A stretch of DNA of 64,000 nucleotides from Cantharellus purpuraceus. Lineage: Eukaryota; Basidiomycota; Agaricomycetes; Cantharellales; Hydnaceae. Position 1 is the stretch's first letter. Every line of letters begins with the position of its first letter. This document shows positions 1 through 9,915 of this stretch, piece by piece. Both the position numbers and the translations under genes were made by a program. The stretch spans positions 1,240,001 through 1,304,000 of the forward strand of contig JALBUN010000009.1 in the NCBI GenBank assembly GCA_025174535.1, in the 5' to 3' direction. The notes beneath the pieces are model-generated. The model was not told the origin of the DNA and did no database searches. It saw nothing but the letters and a program-made list of their open reading frames with translations.

Positions 1-455
1 AAGCCCTCACTTTGAATAACCGCTGTTTTAATAAATGGAAAAGTTAACAAAAATTAATTAACTTGCCTACTCCCTGGTACTTATGGCTTAGAGACTGCTT
101 CAATAGTTGAGACACAATGTCCATCTATAGACGCATCTCCTGATCATGCGTGGTACTGCCTTCGTTTTCAGCTGATCACAACGATCAATTATCAATTGCT
201 ACACGGAGCTAATCATAGTATCGTTATACCTAGAACGATCGGGAGGCTAACTATAACTTTCTAACTAAGTATGGGATGCAACAAAGCTTCAAAGCAAAGG
301 AAGAAAGAAATATGTGATGTGCAATGCGTGGGAAATAACGTTGTGCTGGATGTTTGGTATGAGTGAGTGTGCGGTATACATTGATCAAAAGAGACTTTGG
401 ATCGAAGGGGTGAAACAGGGGGGAGAGAGGTATTTGTGCAAGTTATGCGTCGGTG
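1..455. repeat. Dispersed repeat, direct copy of 5991-6452
   Basis: The first 455 bases match 5991-6452 in the same orientation with scattered substitutions and small indels. The match starts at base 1, so the copy is cut by the window edge. Part of the same repeat also occurs inverted at 1614-2065. It is AT-rich and I see no coding potential in it. In the other two copies a tRNA-like block lies just beyond the point where this copy is cut, so one probably lies to the left of the window. Confidence 0.85.
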
Positions 456-542
456 ATCATGATCCATCGTGAAGCGAGTCATTAGACAAGTGGCATAGGT
501 GGGTGTCTTGAAATTGGATGTTGAAGCAAAGGACAATGCATC

Positions 543-649
543 TTATTTGCCCTCTCGTCGCTCACCGACAACGCACCACATCCACTTCAACACCGCACTC
601 TCAAGCATGGCATCCCAACCCTCCTCACGCTTCGCGACAACCTGCGGAT
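543..649 (-). pseudogene. C-terminal fragment of an unrecognised fungal gene
   Basis: Read on the minus strand, this gives a short tail containing KREEGWDAMLESAVLKW and ending GERREGK before a TAA at 543-545. The same tail plus its 3' flank occurs inverted at about 7200-7345, where a small deletion after AVLK breaks the frame. Only the last 30 or so codons are present here. It directly abuts a fragment of a different gene (tyrosyl-tRNA synthetase), so the locus is a chimera of two gene pieces. I cannot name the parent gene with confidence. Confidence 0.55.
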
Positions 650-1085
650 CTAGCTCTCGACTTGTTTTACGACCTCGGCGCCCGCCTTTTTCGCGTCGTG
701 CTCCGTGACGGCGGCGCAGAGCTTGTAATTGTCCATGTTGTACTCGCGGGAAAGCTGATAGCTCGACCCCCGCACGAAGCGGAGCTTGGAGACGGGGATG
801 GAAAGGGAGGTGAAGACGGCGTGGAGGCAGTGTTCATAGTACCTTGTGCGGTGTTCGACGAGGGCTAGGGTGCTTTTAGGTTGTCTAAAAAGGCGTGAAC
901 GTCTAGGGTTAAGATCCAATAATCAGGACCAGGAATGGCGATAGGGTGCATAAGGACGAACTTGCTAAGAGAATGATTACCTAGGAAGAACAACGATGTG
1001 AGGGAGCGGAATAAATGAAAGGTAAAGATAAGAGTGACCTCAACACCTGCACGTAGGAAATCCGCGGTTTTGTGAATGCGACAAA
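650..1085 (-). pseudogene. Tyrosyl-tRNA synthetase fragment, frameshifted
   Basis: Minus-strand translation gives ALVEHRTRYYE, KLRFVRGSSYQLSREYN and MDNYKLCAAVTEHDAKKAGA, characteristic of the catalytic domain of eukaryotic cytoplasmic TyrRS. Upstream lie DVHAFLDNLKAP and KTADFLRAGVE, also TyrRS-like, separated by an intron-like gap. Between NLKAP and ALVEH one base is missing (about 867), so the frame shifts. The fragment stops at KQVES and runs directly into the tail of another gene. The rest of the enzyme, including the C-terminal half, is absent. This is a non-functional fragment; the working gene should be elsewhere. Confidence 0.75.
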
Positions 1086-1613
1086 TCATCCAATGTGCGA
1101 TGTTCGAGATCGGGAAAAAATACAAATGTGAGCCCTCTCAAATAGCATTGTCAGCTAATACACTGCTCACGACGTCCTGTAGGTGCCGTTCCTACAAAAG
1201 CAATTCCCACATATCAACACAATTGCGATATCAAAGCATGGGCCCGGGTACATAACCGCTGCATAAGTGTGAGTCAGTACCAATCTGTCACTAAATCCTT
1301 TGACCAGTTTAACAGTCACCCGTAGCGAGTCTGGCACTCCGTTGGTATCGGAGCGACTCTATTAATTTCGATCCTGATATGTGACTGACTGTGCTACAGT
1401 GCAACCAATTCGGAAATCCTGTCAGCTAACCTTGAAAATCAACAGTGATTGGTTCCCATACACGACAAGTCCATTGTCCATTCCAGGGCCCCACAGCACC
1501 GCAACTCCAGCAAAATGACTCAAGGAAAGTCATGTGGACTGTCCACTTGTCTTTCAGAGCTTGATCCTAATGGCTATGGTGTGTTTCCTGCTAAGATCTT
1601 GGACCTGCTAGTA
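1086..1613. other. No recognisable gene
   Basis: About 530 bases between the TyrRS fragment and the inverted repeat copy. The few open frames are short, in conflicting phases and without recognisable motifs. I see no RNA gene or mobile element here. Confidence 0.5.
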
Positions 1614-2065
1614 GTAATTGATCGTTGGTCGTTGTGGTCAGCTCGAAGACGGTACCACGTATGATCAGGGTGTGTCTGTAGATGGACATGACGTCTCAAC
1701 TATTAAAGCAGTCTCTAAGCTCTAATCAATTAACAGGGAGTAGGGAAGTTTTGTTAAGTTTTTGTTTTTCAAAACAGCGACAATTCAAGGTGAGGGCTTC
1801 TCATAGTGTATCACAAGTCAGTAGCTCCCAAATATTTTTGAGGAGGGTTATGCTACTCGCCGACGAGCAAGTGCGAGCCCTTAAGGCCGCAACTGACAGG
1901 AAAAGCAGTATAGAGACAATGGCGCAGTGGAAAGTGCCAGCTAGTCGCTTGCGGCTAGTGCCTAGAGGTCGCGAGATCGATTCCCGTTCGTCACATCTCT
2001 TCTTCAAGAATAGACGTCAAATATGTACACATCAAGCGGTGCCGTCTAAGAAGTATGCTGATGAA
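1614..2065. repeat. Inverted copy of the dispersed repeat with SINE-like block
   Basis: This segment is the reverse complement of about 5725-6210, with many substitutions. Shared landmarks are the AT-rich arm, the block around AATATTTTTGAGGAGGGTTA, a tRNA-like sequence, and a conserved end containing GACGTCAAATATGTACACAT. Its outer part also matches the direct copy at 1-205. The 1-7.3 kb region is therefore built from at least three copies of this family in mixed orientation. Confidence 0.8.
1918..2003 (+). repeat. tRNA-derived SINE-like block (copy 1)
   Basis: The block holds an RNA polymerase III A-box-like sequence (TGGCGCAGTGG) and, about 50 bases on, a B-box-like sequence (GCGAGATCGATTCCCG), in tRNA order and spacing. 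A second copy lies inverted at 5784-5874. The acceptor and anticodon stems are degraded, so this is tRNA-like sequence inside a repeat, as in a SINE head, rather than a working tRNA gene. Confidence 0.6.
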
Positions 2066-2411
2066 TTTAGCGGAGTTCTAACATGGGCCACACCTGAAAC
2101 TTGGTCAGAGAATCCCATGCTCTGGTAATTCTGGAATCTTCTCACGATTTCGAAGCATCCTACACAAAGAGGTGTAGACCGTCTCCCCTTTTTCTTTAAT
2201 AGTCGTATTATTACCTCTTATCACACCTCCCTCCCTCTCTAATCGCTTCACTAGTTATGGATTGGCCTTACTGTTCTTCTTATTATAGTCTTTTCTCTTG
2301 TGCAGTCCCACCATGTCGGTCTCGTTATATAAACCTCGAGCTGCCTTGCAAAACGGAAGCTAGCAGGTGCCTGTCATCGCGCTCATTTGATGGCGGTCGA
2401 TTGGACTAATG
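2066..2411. other. No recognisable gene
   Basis: AT-rich spacer of about 350 bases with pyrimidine-rich stretches. I see nothing in it that I can support as a feature. Confidence 0.5.
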
Positions 2412-3720
2412 TTAGGAATACGTAGTAATCGGCGAGAGGCAAAGACAGCAGTAACAGAAGTACAGAACGAGGAAGCATGTAGCGGTCAAAAACGAAAAAG
2501 ACGCTGTGCTATCATTGTCGTCATCTCCCGATGTAGTCGTGAAAGGCGAGGCAACTCGCTCAGTTCCACTCGGAGTTTGTGCCCGGGTCGAAGATCCGCC
2601 GTCGCTCTCAACGTCATAGACGTCATCCGAGAGAGGCATCCTTGCTGCCTCCTCGAGATTTCTCAAAACGGTTAGAACATCCAGAGCGGAGCATCGTATG
2701 AGGGTAAGAGGATCATTGACAGAATCAGGCTGTGACACTTTTCTCACAAGTGCGGCTTGTGGGGAGAGCGTGTGCGGCCTAAACGCGTTGCAAAATCATC
2801 TGGAAGCGAGACAAGATGATTCCTGACAGAACGAATGGTGCGTGTCGTGGTTTTGAGGACGGAGAGCATGTCAAATGTTCCCATGGTCGAATTACGTGAA
2901 TCGCCACCGAGCAACTTTGGGTCGCGAGGTTTGTCATGCTGCTGATCTGATCGACCGAGACCCCACGCATGTTGCACTGCCTCGAGATCTTCAATAACAC
3001 CGGGCTTGAGTAGCTCGGGATCGGTTTAGTATGTTTTGACAAACGGCGGGAATGCAGGACGCAATGGGGGTGGGACCATCGGCGATGGCGGGAGAACAAA
3101 GTTGGCATCGTGAGGTGTATCCGTATCTGTTTGAATGAGACCTGGTCCAATCTCCGGAACGAGATTGCTGTTAGGCTTAAGCGGACTACCATCTGGGACG
3201 TGAGATCCAAGCCACGAAAAGCATACAAGTTACAAACTTCTTCCGAGCAGCAATACTTGTTTTCGTAAAATAATGCTGCAAGTATTCAATGCTGCCTAGA
3301 GCCATTACACTTTCACGTTTAGCAGCGGATGGGTATGTGGGTGACTTCATTTTTAAAGCGCTCTCGTACTATATATATATCTCTTTTTAAGCAGCCTGTG
3401 TTGTGTGGTCTCGGGATTCCATGGATGATTTGAAAGTGTTGGCATCTACTGTATCACTCACGGGTCGCGCCGGATTGACAGCAGCGCACGCGTAGGGCGG
3501 GGAGGGCGTGGGAAACTCGAGGCTGGGTGCAGGACGTCTGCGTGTGCGGCGTGATCGCGCGCCATTGGATTGTGACACATCCCATGTCACAGTCGGGAGC
3601 AGGTCAGCGGCGACACCAAGCACAGTCTGAAGGCACCCTTTGCTGTACAACACATCATCGGATGCCGTGAAGCCCCGGACGTGAATCCAAAGCTAGACAT
3701 GCAACTCAACGCCTTACACA
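2412..3720 (-). pseudogene. Broken remains of an unrecognised fungal protein gene
   Basis: Several minus-strand segments look like coding sequence in different frames. In order they contain LYSKGCLQTVLGVAADLLPT (about 3650), PPSPMVPPPLRPAFPPFVKTY followed by an in-frame TAA (about 3027), a segment with TMGTFDMLSVLKTTTRTIRS (about 2880), and one with DPLTLIRCSALDVLTVLRNL (about 2700) followed by an acidic serine-rich stretch. The in-frame stop and a frame change near 2780 argue for decay. I do not recognise the family. The composition resembles a large, mostly disordered protein rather than an enzyme. An extra intron could explain one frame change but not the stop. Confidence 0.45.
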
Positions 3721-5724
3721 TGACGCCCATTCATTGTCAGATTGCATTGCAGGGTCTTTTATACAGTAGTCATATTATAATACCGCTCTATAGCCATTGA
3801 CTAGGATGGTATAAAATCCCCAGTCAGTCCAGTAGCCTGCCAGTGCACTCTCTTTTACCGCCCCACAATGTTTCACACAAGCGTGTTCAGCTCCCTTGCC
3901 TCCCTCCTGACATCCAACCCCATCTCCTCCAGATGGACAGCGCCGTAGGTAGCATATACTCCAAACATGTCATACGCTCAACAATCTGTACAGCTCCCAA
4001 TGCTACGAGGAGGTTGTCAACCCCAGTGATCCCGCGGTTGGCGGACTTTCATGTAACCAGGTCACCGCTGCCAGTTTTAGCTGGTTTGTCCATTTTTCCC
4101 TCATATGTTTTTCCAAACTACGGGCTTAATCCATGTCCCTAGTACCCAACATGACATATGCTACACCGGTCCTCAAATCAATGGTTTAGTGAGCGTTCTT
4201 CGTTTCTATCCAAACTAAACTCATGGTCAAATAAGATCCTTACCGGCTGCACGCCTTTCCTCGTCTAAACCCTCCTACCAGTTGCACTTTCTTTGATTAA
4301 GATATAGATAAACATCTTTAATAATACATCACTTTCTCTTCGAACGATGCAGTGACCAGACTCAGTCACAAAGGCTCATATGCTCAAGAAAGGTTCTCAA
4401 AGTGGGATTAGAGACATCGTGCTGTCTGAATGTGCCTTGACTGATGCTCACAAGCAAAGTACATACACATCGGAGGCCCGGTGTTACTCCACAAGTGATA
4501 TCATGATAACTCTTGCCTATAAGCGCCATGCATCTCACACATCGTCTGCTCTTCGATTTCCAGCAACTGGCGGCTGTGCTTTGCACGACTGCTTATCGCA
4601 CGAGATATTGCGGAAGAAAATCGAGCGTGCTCCTAAAATAAAGGCAGACTCGGGTCTCTTTACAGTCTGTCCCTCTCTAATCAGGACGCCGTGCACCCCA
4701 AAATATTATATTCACCTACATCTTCCTCAGGAACATGAAATCCTATGATACACGCCATTCCGGCATGCAGTGGTGCCCTCTCTTACATCTCATCGGTGGC
4801 TCTTGCTTTGCTGGCCACACCTACAACTCGTATGTCCTAGACCTCTTTTATCCTCCTCGCGCTCGCATGTGGAACCAATACATGGAGGAGATCGAGGGGA
4901 ACCCAGCGCTGTACGAAGCGGCTGGGAGAATCATGGAAAAGCCGAATATGCCTCCTCGGGCGGCGAGTGGATGGATATGGTCGGTGCCCTCATTTGTTGA
5001 TCTCATATATACCGTGTATCGCTGTTCATAATAGTCCTAAAAATCCTTTCTGTGCGGCGTCCTCTCAGGGTCCCATGGGTGATTTCGAAAAGCGTCGCCA
5101 TCCGAAGGTGTCTCCCCACGGGATCGCGCCGCAATCGCCAGCAAAGCGCGCGCAGGTGCCCGATGGGCAGTGGGGATGTCTGGGCTGATGGCGGGCGAGA
5201 GAAGCAACCCGCGACGCGCTGTGTCACGTGACATGTGACCATCGGGCGCAGCCTTGGATCCATAACCCGTTCAGAGACACCATCGTTTCCCTATCTCGTG
5301 TACATTCAGCGTCAACGTCAGCAAGACACGAGTCACTTTCAAGCCTGAGAAAGTTTGATTGAATGGCAAGCCAGCTTCACCGCCAATCTTGAAGTAGCCA
5401 AGTCTTTTTGTCGCCACTGAGTAGTCGAATGCTGATGCAGTTAGTCCTTCCTGGCACTGTGTACAAGTGCGCTCGGGACAGGCACAGCCTTGCATTGCAG
5501 TTAACCTCAGTGGCCCATTGGCAAAATTATCTCTGCTGATCTGAGAAGCGAAAGCAGTATATTAGAGCCAGCTGTTAGTAACAGGTAAAAAATAACGAGG
5601 CGATTTAATGCTCACAATGCTCAAGGTTCGCGAGAAGATTCCAGAGTTACCATATGATGCTTTCCCACTGATTAAATCTCAGGTGTACACCATACTGGTA
5701 CTCAGCTAAATTCGACCACCATTA
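3721..5724. other. No confident gene; possible gene scraps near 4.8-5.25 kb
   Basis: About 2 kb without a gene I can defend. A plus-strand frame at 4735-5031 contains MWNQYMEEIEGNPALYEAAG, which reads like genuine protein. A minus-strand frame at 5037-5234 is CpG-rich and alanine/proline-rich. Neither has a plausible full-length structure and I recognise no domain. The surroundings (repeat copies, broken genes) suggest further gene fragments. Confidence 0.35.
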
Positions 5725-6210
5725 TTCTTAGACGGCACCGCTTGATGTGTACATATTTGACGTCTATTTTTGAAGAATCATTGGTGACGAACGGGAATCG
5801 AACTCGCGACCTCTCTGCATTAGCCGCGGGTGGCCAGCCCAACGACTAAGCGGCGCTTACCACTGCGCCATCGCCCCACGCTGTTGCTCCCGTCAATTGC
5901 AGACTTAAGGGCTCGGACTTGCACGTCGGCGAGTTGGATAACCCTCCTCAAAAATATTTGAGAGCCATTGACTTGTGATATACTCATGAAAAGCCCTCAC
6001 TTTGAATAATCGCTGTTTTAATAAATGAAAAGGTTGACAAAAATTAATTAACTTCTGTACCCGCTATTAATCAATCAGGGCATAGAGACTGCTTTAATAA
6101 TTAAGTCCTCACGGACGTCATGTCCATCTTATAGACGCATCTCCTGATCATACGTGATACCGTTCTTCGTTTCAGCTGATTACAACGATCAACGATCAAT
6201 TACTACACGA
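5725..6210. repeat. Dispersed repeat, second orientation, with SINE-like block
   Basis: This is the partner of the inverted copy at 1614-2065. From 5991 onward it is also the direct partner of 1-455. The repeat therefore has one arm shared by all copies and a tRNA-like arm visible in two. Confidence 0.8.
5784..5874 (-). repeat. tRNA-derived SINE-like block (copy 2)
   Basis: On the minus strand the block starts GGGGCGATGGCGCAGTGG and ends with GAGTTCGATTCCCG then TTCGTCAC. The first and last seven bases can pair as an acceptor-like stem with one mismatch and one G-T pair. The A box and B box are near canonical and the D-arm stem GCGC/GCGC is present. The length between the arms suggests a long variable arm, as in tRNA-Ser or tRNA-Leu. 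The anticodon arm does not fold cleanly, so I call it a SINE-like derivative. Confidence 0.65.
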
Positions 6211-6452
6211 AGCATAGTATTGTTATACCTAGAGCGATCAGGCGGACTATACCCTTCTAATTAATTGTTAAGATAATTTGCAACCAAGTTTCAAAGCAAA
6301 GGAAGAAAGAAATATGTGATGTGCAATGCGTGGGAAATAATGTTGTGCTGGATGTTTGGTATGAGTGAGTGTGCGGTATACATTGATCGAAAGAGACTTT
6401 GGATCGAAGGGATGAAACAGGGGGGAGAAAGGAGTTTGTGCAATTTACGCGT
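5991..6452. repeat. Dispersed repeat, direct copy of 1-455
   Basis: Aligns in the same orientation with 1-455 along its whole length, ending near the shared TTTGTGCAA..GCGTCGG. After this point the two copies diverge into different sequence. Confidence 0.85.
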
Positions 6453-6549
6453 CGGGATGGATACCGCAAACGCGCACATGTCATGAACGCCATGGTCTCC
6501 GGGCTGCAGGGCTCCAAAATGTCCTCCTCGGTCCCCAGCTAGCACCGGA

Positions 6550-7345
6550 GTGATTAACGCGATAAGAGGTATGATGGTTAGTGAGGAGCCCGATGATATG
6601 CTGCATAGTGTTGTGGAAGAGGTTGAGGGAGAGGAATGTAGTGTGGGCAATGATGAGTTGCCAAATTGGGCGAGACGTTCAACGTTTGTGGATGATCCTC
6701 TCAGTAAGGCTATAGCTTGTCTTGGTAGGACAATGTACTGAACTCAAGCTTTGCATGTGTTTAGGGCGTCTTAGCCTACTTGTTTCGCTTCTCCCTTCTG
6801 AACTGCTTTCTCTCCTTCCTCCGCTCCACGACTTTTATGTACTGCGTATAACTTTGGGGTCCGGAAATCACGCAAGCTATGGGAGTATATCACTAAGACA
6901 GTCATTCATGATATAGCCGCTCTTGGAGCTCAGGCTTGCGAAGACTCCGAAGCTGACAAGGAAAAGAAGAATATAGGGTGGATGTTCAGACGTACTGATA
7001 ACCTCCGTTTATGGGCTGCGTAAGTCGCTCCTTAATCTGCGTCTGAAATTGGCTCGTTTATAATCGTTGTTTCTTGAGGTGCCCTGAAATAACGCTATAT
7101 GATCCCAATTGGTCCTCCCAAGAACTTCCGAGGCAATACTCCGACGGCGTCGCCTTCTGCGAATCAGCTAGCATTCCCTGGCATTCCTATTACTATTTGA
7201 TCCACAGGTTGTCGTGAAGCGTGAGGAGGGTTGGGATGCCATGCTTGAGAGTGCAGTGTTGAAGTGATGTGGTGCGTTGTCAGTGAGCGACGAGAGGGCA
7301 AATAATATGGATTGTCCTTTGCTTCAACATTCAATTTCAAGATAT
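6550..7345 (+). pseudogene. Decayed 3' part of an unrecognised gene
   Basis: Plus-strand coding-like pieces occur in order: ELPNWARRSTFVDDPLSKA (about 6655), KLWEYITKTVIHDIAALGAQ (about 6870), KKNIGWMFRRTDNLRLWAA ending at about 7020 before a GTAAGT-like donor, and KREEGWDAMLESAVLK (about 7215). The last piece and its flank to about 7345 are inverted relative to 498-649. After AVLK a short deletion puts the frame into an early stop, while the copy at 543-649 keeps the reading KW. The parent appears to be a conserved intron-containing fungal gene. Its 5' half is missing here. Confidence 0.45.
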
Positions 7346-7390
7346 GGGCCTATGTGACTTGTCTAATGACGCTTTACGATTGTAACATAT

Positions 7391-7495
7391 CCTACCCATC
7401 TTCTGCACACCAGTGTGACTAGAGTGACATACAGTGTCATCCTCTATATCTCAGTAACTGTTGATTACCAGTTCAAGGATCTTTTACAGTTGTAG
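7391..7495 (+). mobile_element. Fragment of the 60-kb LTR-gamma-type element
   Basis: These roughly 105 bases are nearly identical to 59923-60012 and its left flank (landmark CTGCACACCAGTGTGACTAG). They are fused directly to an LTR-alpha copy that begins without its usual first bases. Confidence 0.75.
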
Positions 7496-8096
7496 AACCC
7501 ATCCGATCCACTCAGATCCCCATGCATATGAAATCTATACTCCATTTGGAAACCGCTATGTCTCCATTTACCTGTCCGATTGTCACCACCGATTCTGCCC
7601 ATCCACCTCCGGTTCCGATTGATGCATCAGCATCACCATAGGAACCCAGACATCCGTCCCAACCTGGACATCTGTCCCCATCGGACTCGGACATACTCAC
7701 GTAAGGCCATCAGCCTTGGAGACCCATTGCCGGAGTAATTATTATTAGATTTCAAATATGTATTTAAGTTGCCCGACTGGGGACTTCATTCCCCAGTTTG
7801 AATATCGAATCACACCTAGCTCCTAAGTCCAATCCTAACTCTCTAAGTCATACTCTGTCTCCGAAATCTCAGACACCGGTATTAGTGAGGGTGCAGCATA
7901 TAAGCTGAAGCCAAGTCCGTTCCGACCCCCACGACGTACTCCGACCCCAACCCAACCTCCAACCCAACCTCCAACCCAACCTCCAACCCAACCTCCAACC
8001 CAACCTCCAACCCAACCTCCAACCCAACCTCCAACCCAACCTCCAACCCAACCTCCGATCCAATCTCTGACCCCCAATCGGACCTAGTGCGTAACA
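7496..8096 (+). mobile_element. LTR-alpha copy, 5' truncated, with minisatellite
   Basis: Matches the complete solo LTR at 61038-61548: shared GATGCATCAGCATCACCATA, ACTGGGGACTTCATTCCCCA and GTATTAGTGAGGGTGCAGC, ending in GTGCGTAACA at 8096. The usual TGTTATG start is missing. Near the 3' end the copy has expanded a 12-bp motif into a tandem array. Confidence 0.85.
7950..8055. repeat. 12-bp minisatellite inside the LTR
   Basis: About nine head-to-tail copies of CCCAACCTCCAA with almost no variation. Other LTR-alpha copies have only one or two related units at this place, so the expansion is local to this copy. Confidence 0.95.
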
Positions 8097-8620
8097 AAGC
8101 ATTAGTGGTAGTTTTTGTCATTTTACCTTTAGCTCTTTGTACCAATCAGGCATTTGACCTTCAGCACCACCCCCCTTCTCCTAGAAGATCTTGATCATGT
8201 GCCTATGAGCTTTGCAGTTGGTACACATGAGGGCTGAGCAGTTTGGCTTGGGTGGGTTGTTGCATATGGATTGAGCAGCAAGTGCAGTCTCCTGGGCCTT
8301 TTTATTGTCAATATCTTGAAATTCAGCCTCAAGGTGAGCAATGATGTTGTTGTGTTACACACTAGACTAGGTTCTGCACATGTATGAGGAATTAGTGTGT
8401 GGACAGGATGCCCATAACCTGTTGAGAGCAGAACTATACCAACCTATACTGAAGTTAGGCTAGGGTATAGGCATATGTGAGTACAATAAGACAGTAACTG
8501 AGTAAGATATCTCACCTCAGTCTACATGGTATCAGTGTAAAGACTGAGGGGGAAAAGATGGAGGTATTACATCTGGATATACTACTTGTTATGGGTGTAT
8601 GTGGGCTCATGGCCTATTTC
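8097..8620 (-). mobile_element. Copia-type relic (gag tail and possible LTR)
   Basis: Minus-strand translation of 8345-8105 reads HLEAEFQDIDNKKAQETALA, then SALMCTNCKAHRH, then EKGGGAEGQMPDWYKE, with one stop between. A CxxC followed by His and a GGG..GQ..WY stretch is typical of the end of a Ty1/copia gag. About 8350-8620 is AT-rich and may be an LTR remnant. Only fragments remain, and no protease or polymerase is present. Confidence 0.5.
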
Positions 8621-9090
8621 CAATAGTGGACACTGATCCCCCTTGTGCAAACCCATTCAGGGACATTTCAGAAATTTAACCAGATATAATTGTTTTTAAG
8701 AAGGTGTATTAGAATTCTAGTAAGTTACCAGTCCTCCTGTTGTGTATTTGAGGACCTATTCCTCAAATCATCCAGAAGTTTAAGATCCCGGGGTCTGATG
8801 GTACCTTTTGGATGAACACTAGTTTGAGTTTGTGGAGCAGTACGAGAAGAGCGAGTATACAGTACTGTTGACTTTATTGGCTCCGACGATGATTGAGGCA
8901 TAGCGCGAGGACCATCGACGCAATGAGCAAACGGACAATTTTGCCAGACTCTGCCCGTTGGTACCTTTTGAATGAGCCCTCGGTTGTGTTTTTTAAAGCA
9001 GTACTGGAGGGATGACTTCAAGTGGAGACCGGGGCGCTATCAAGGGAGATGGGTGGGTATTACGCGGAGACAAATAATATATTTTAAGAG
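8621..9090. other. No recognisable gene
   Basis: A single open minus-strand frame (8725-9021) carries two loosely similar segments around QKVPTGR and HPKGTIR, but no domain. It could be a gene scrap. I do not support it as a gene. Confidence 0.35.
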
Positions 9091-9108
9091 ACATTAATAT
9101 GCCTTGCT

Positions 9109-9506
9109 TTGTTAAATGTCACCCCGGTTAAAGTATTTTCGACGGATGAGGAGGCCTACTGGCAAAAGAAGCTAGAAGAGATATGTCCCAGAGGACCATC
9201 ACAGTGGGAAGATATATGGGGTCGTGCGCAGAAAGGTAGTTATATTATCATCCGTATAGTGGGTGACTTGCTAACTGTCTTACAGCGTTCTCCGACATTG
9301 CTACTCTGCTCGAAAAGAATAAGAAAGGTGCATCGTTTGTTGTAGGAAATCGAGTGACGTATGTGGATCTAGTTGTAGCGGCTCTTTTGGAGACGATTCT
9401 TCTAGTCAATCCTGATGAATGGGAGAAAAGGGTCAGACATTGGGACGGTGGTAGATGGGAAAGGCACCAAAGCACTGCGCAGGTTGGTCGGGAATGCAAT
9501 AAATGA
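9109..9506 (+). pseudogene. Glutathione S-transferase, C-terminal domain only
   Basis: Two exons, about 9109-9235 and 9286-9506, are joined by a 50-nt GT-AG intron. The first reads FSTDEEAYWQKKLEEICPRG and the second FSDIATLLEKNKKGASFVVG, then VTYVDLVVAALLE and WEKRVRHWDGGRWERH. This is the helical C-terminal domain of the Ure2/fungal GST group, including the usual G-x-x-x-(S/T)-Y-x-D pattern and the closing WNDGRW-like motif. The thioredoxin-fold N-terminal domain with the glutathione site is not found upstream; the sequence there is repeat debris. The piece is intact in frame but lacks half the enzyme, so it is probably non-functional unless a distant upstream exon exists. Confidence 0.7.
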
Positions 9507-9915
9507 TCTGCAAGGCATGTACTCTGAGCAGCCTTCCAAGCTGAAAGATCTAGGTGGTCATGATTGTGCTTATATGCATGTGATCGAATGTAGCCATTGC
9601 TAAAAGATGTTCGACGGCTACTGAAATGCTAGCAATTTCTCGAAGCTTCGGTCCTCTCGACATACTCCAATTCATGCTGCTGTGCCGTTTCTGGTGATAC
9701 AGTGAGTACCCTGACTGAAGGCCATCTGATCATTACTGGAAATCATCAAAAACTTTTCGTATATCCAAACAGTGGAAATTCATGAACTATCGTGTGACGG
9801 TATACATCCATTTCGTATCCATTTCGTAACAAATCAAAAAAAAGGTATATCAGATACATATACCATCTTGCAGCCGATCTCACGACTGGCTATTCCACAA
9901 CCTTGTCGGCCGCGT

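Noticed and set aside
5784..5874. A functional tRNA-Ser or tRNA-Leu gene
   Set aside because: A and B boxes are good, but the anticodon arm does not fold and the block is part of a repeat with a degraded second copy.
7835..8145. Open frames of perfect Gly-Gly-Trp-Val-type repeats on the minus strand
   Set aside because: They are the three translations of the 12-bp minisatellite; any 12-bp array without stops gives such frames.
9109..9506. A complete glutathione S-transferase gene
   Set aside because: Only the C-terminal domain is present; no thioredoxin-fold half was found upstream within the window.
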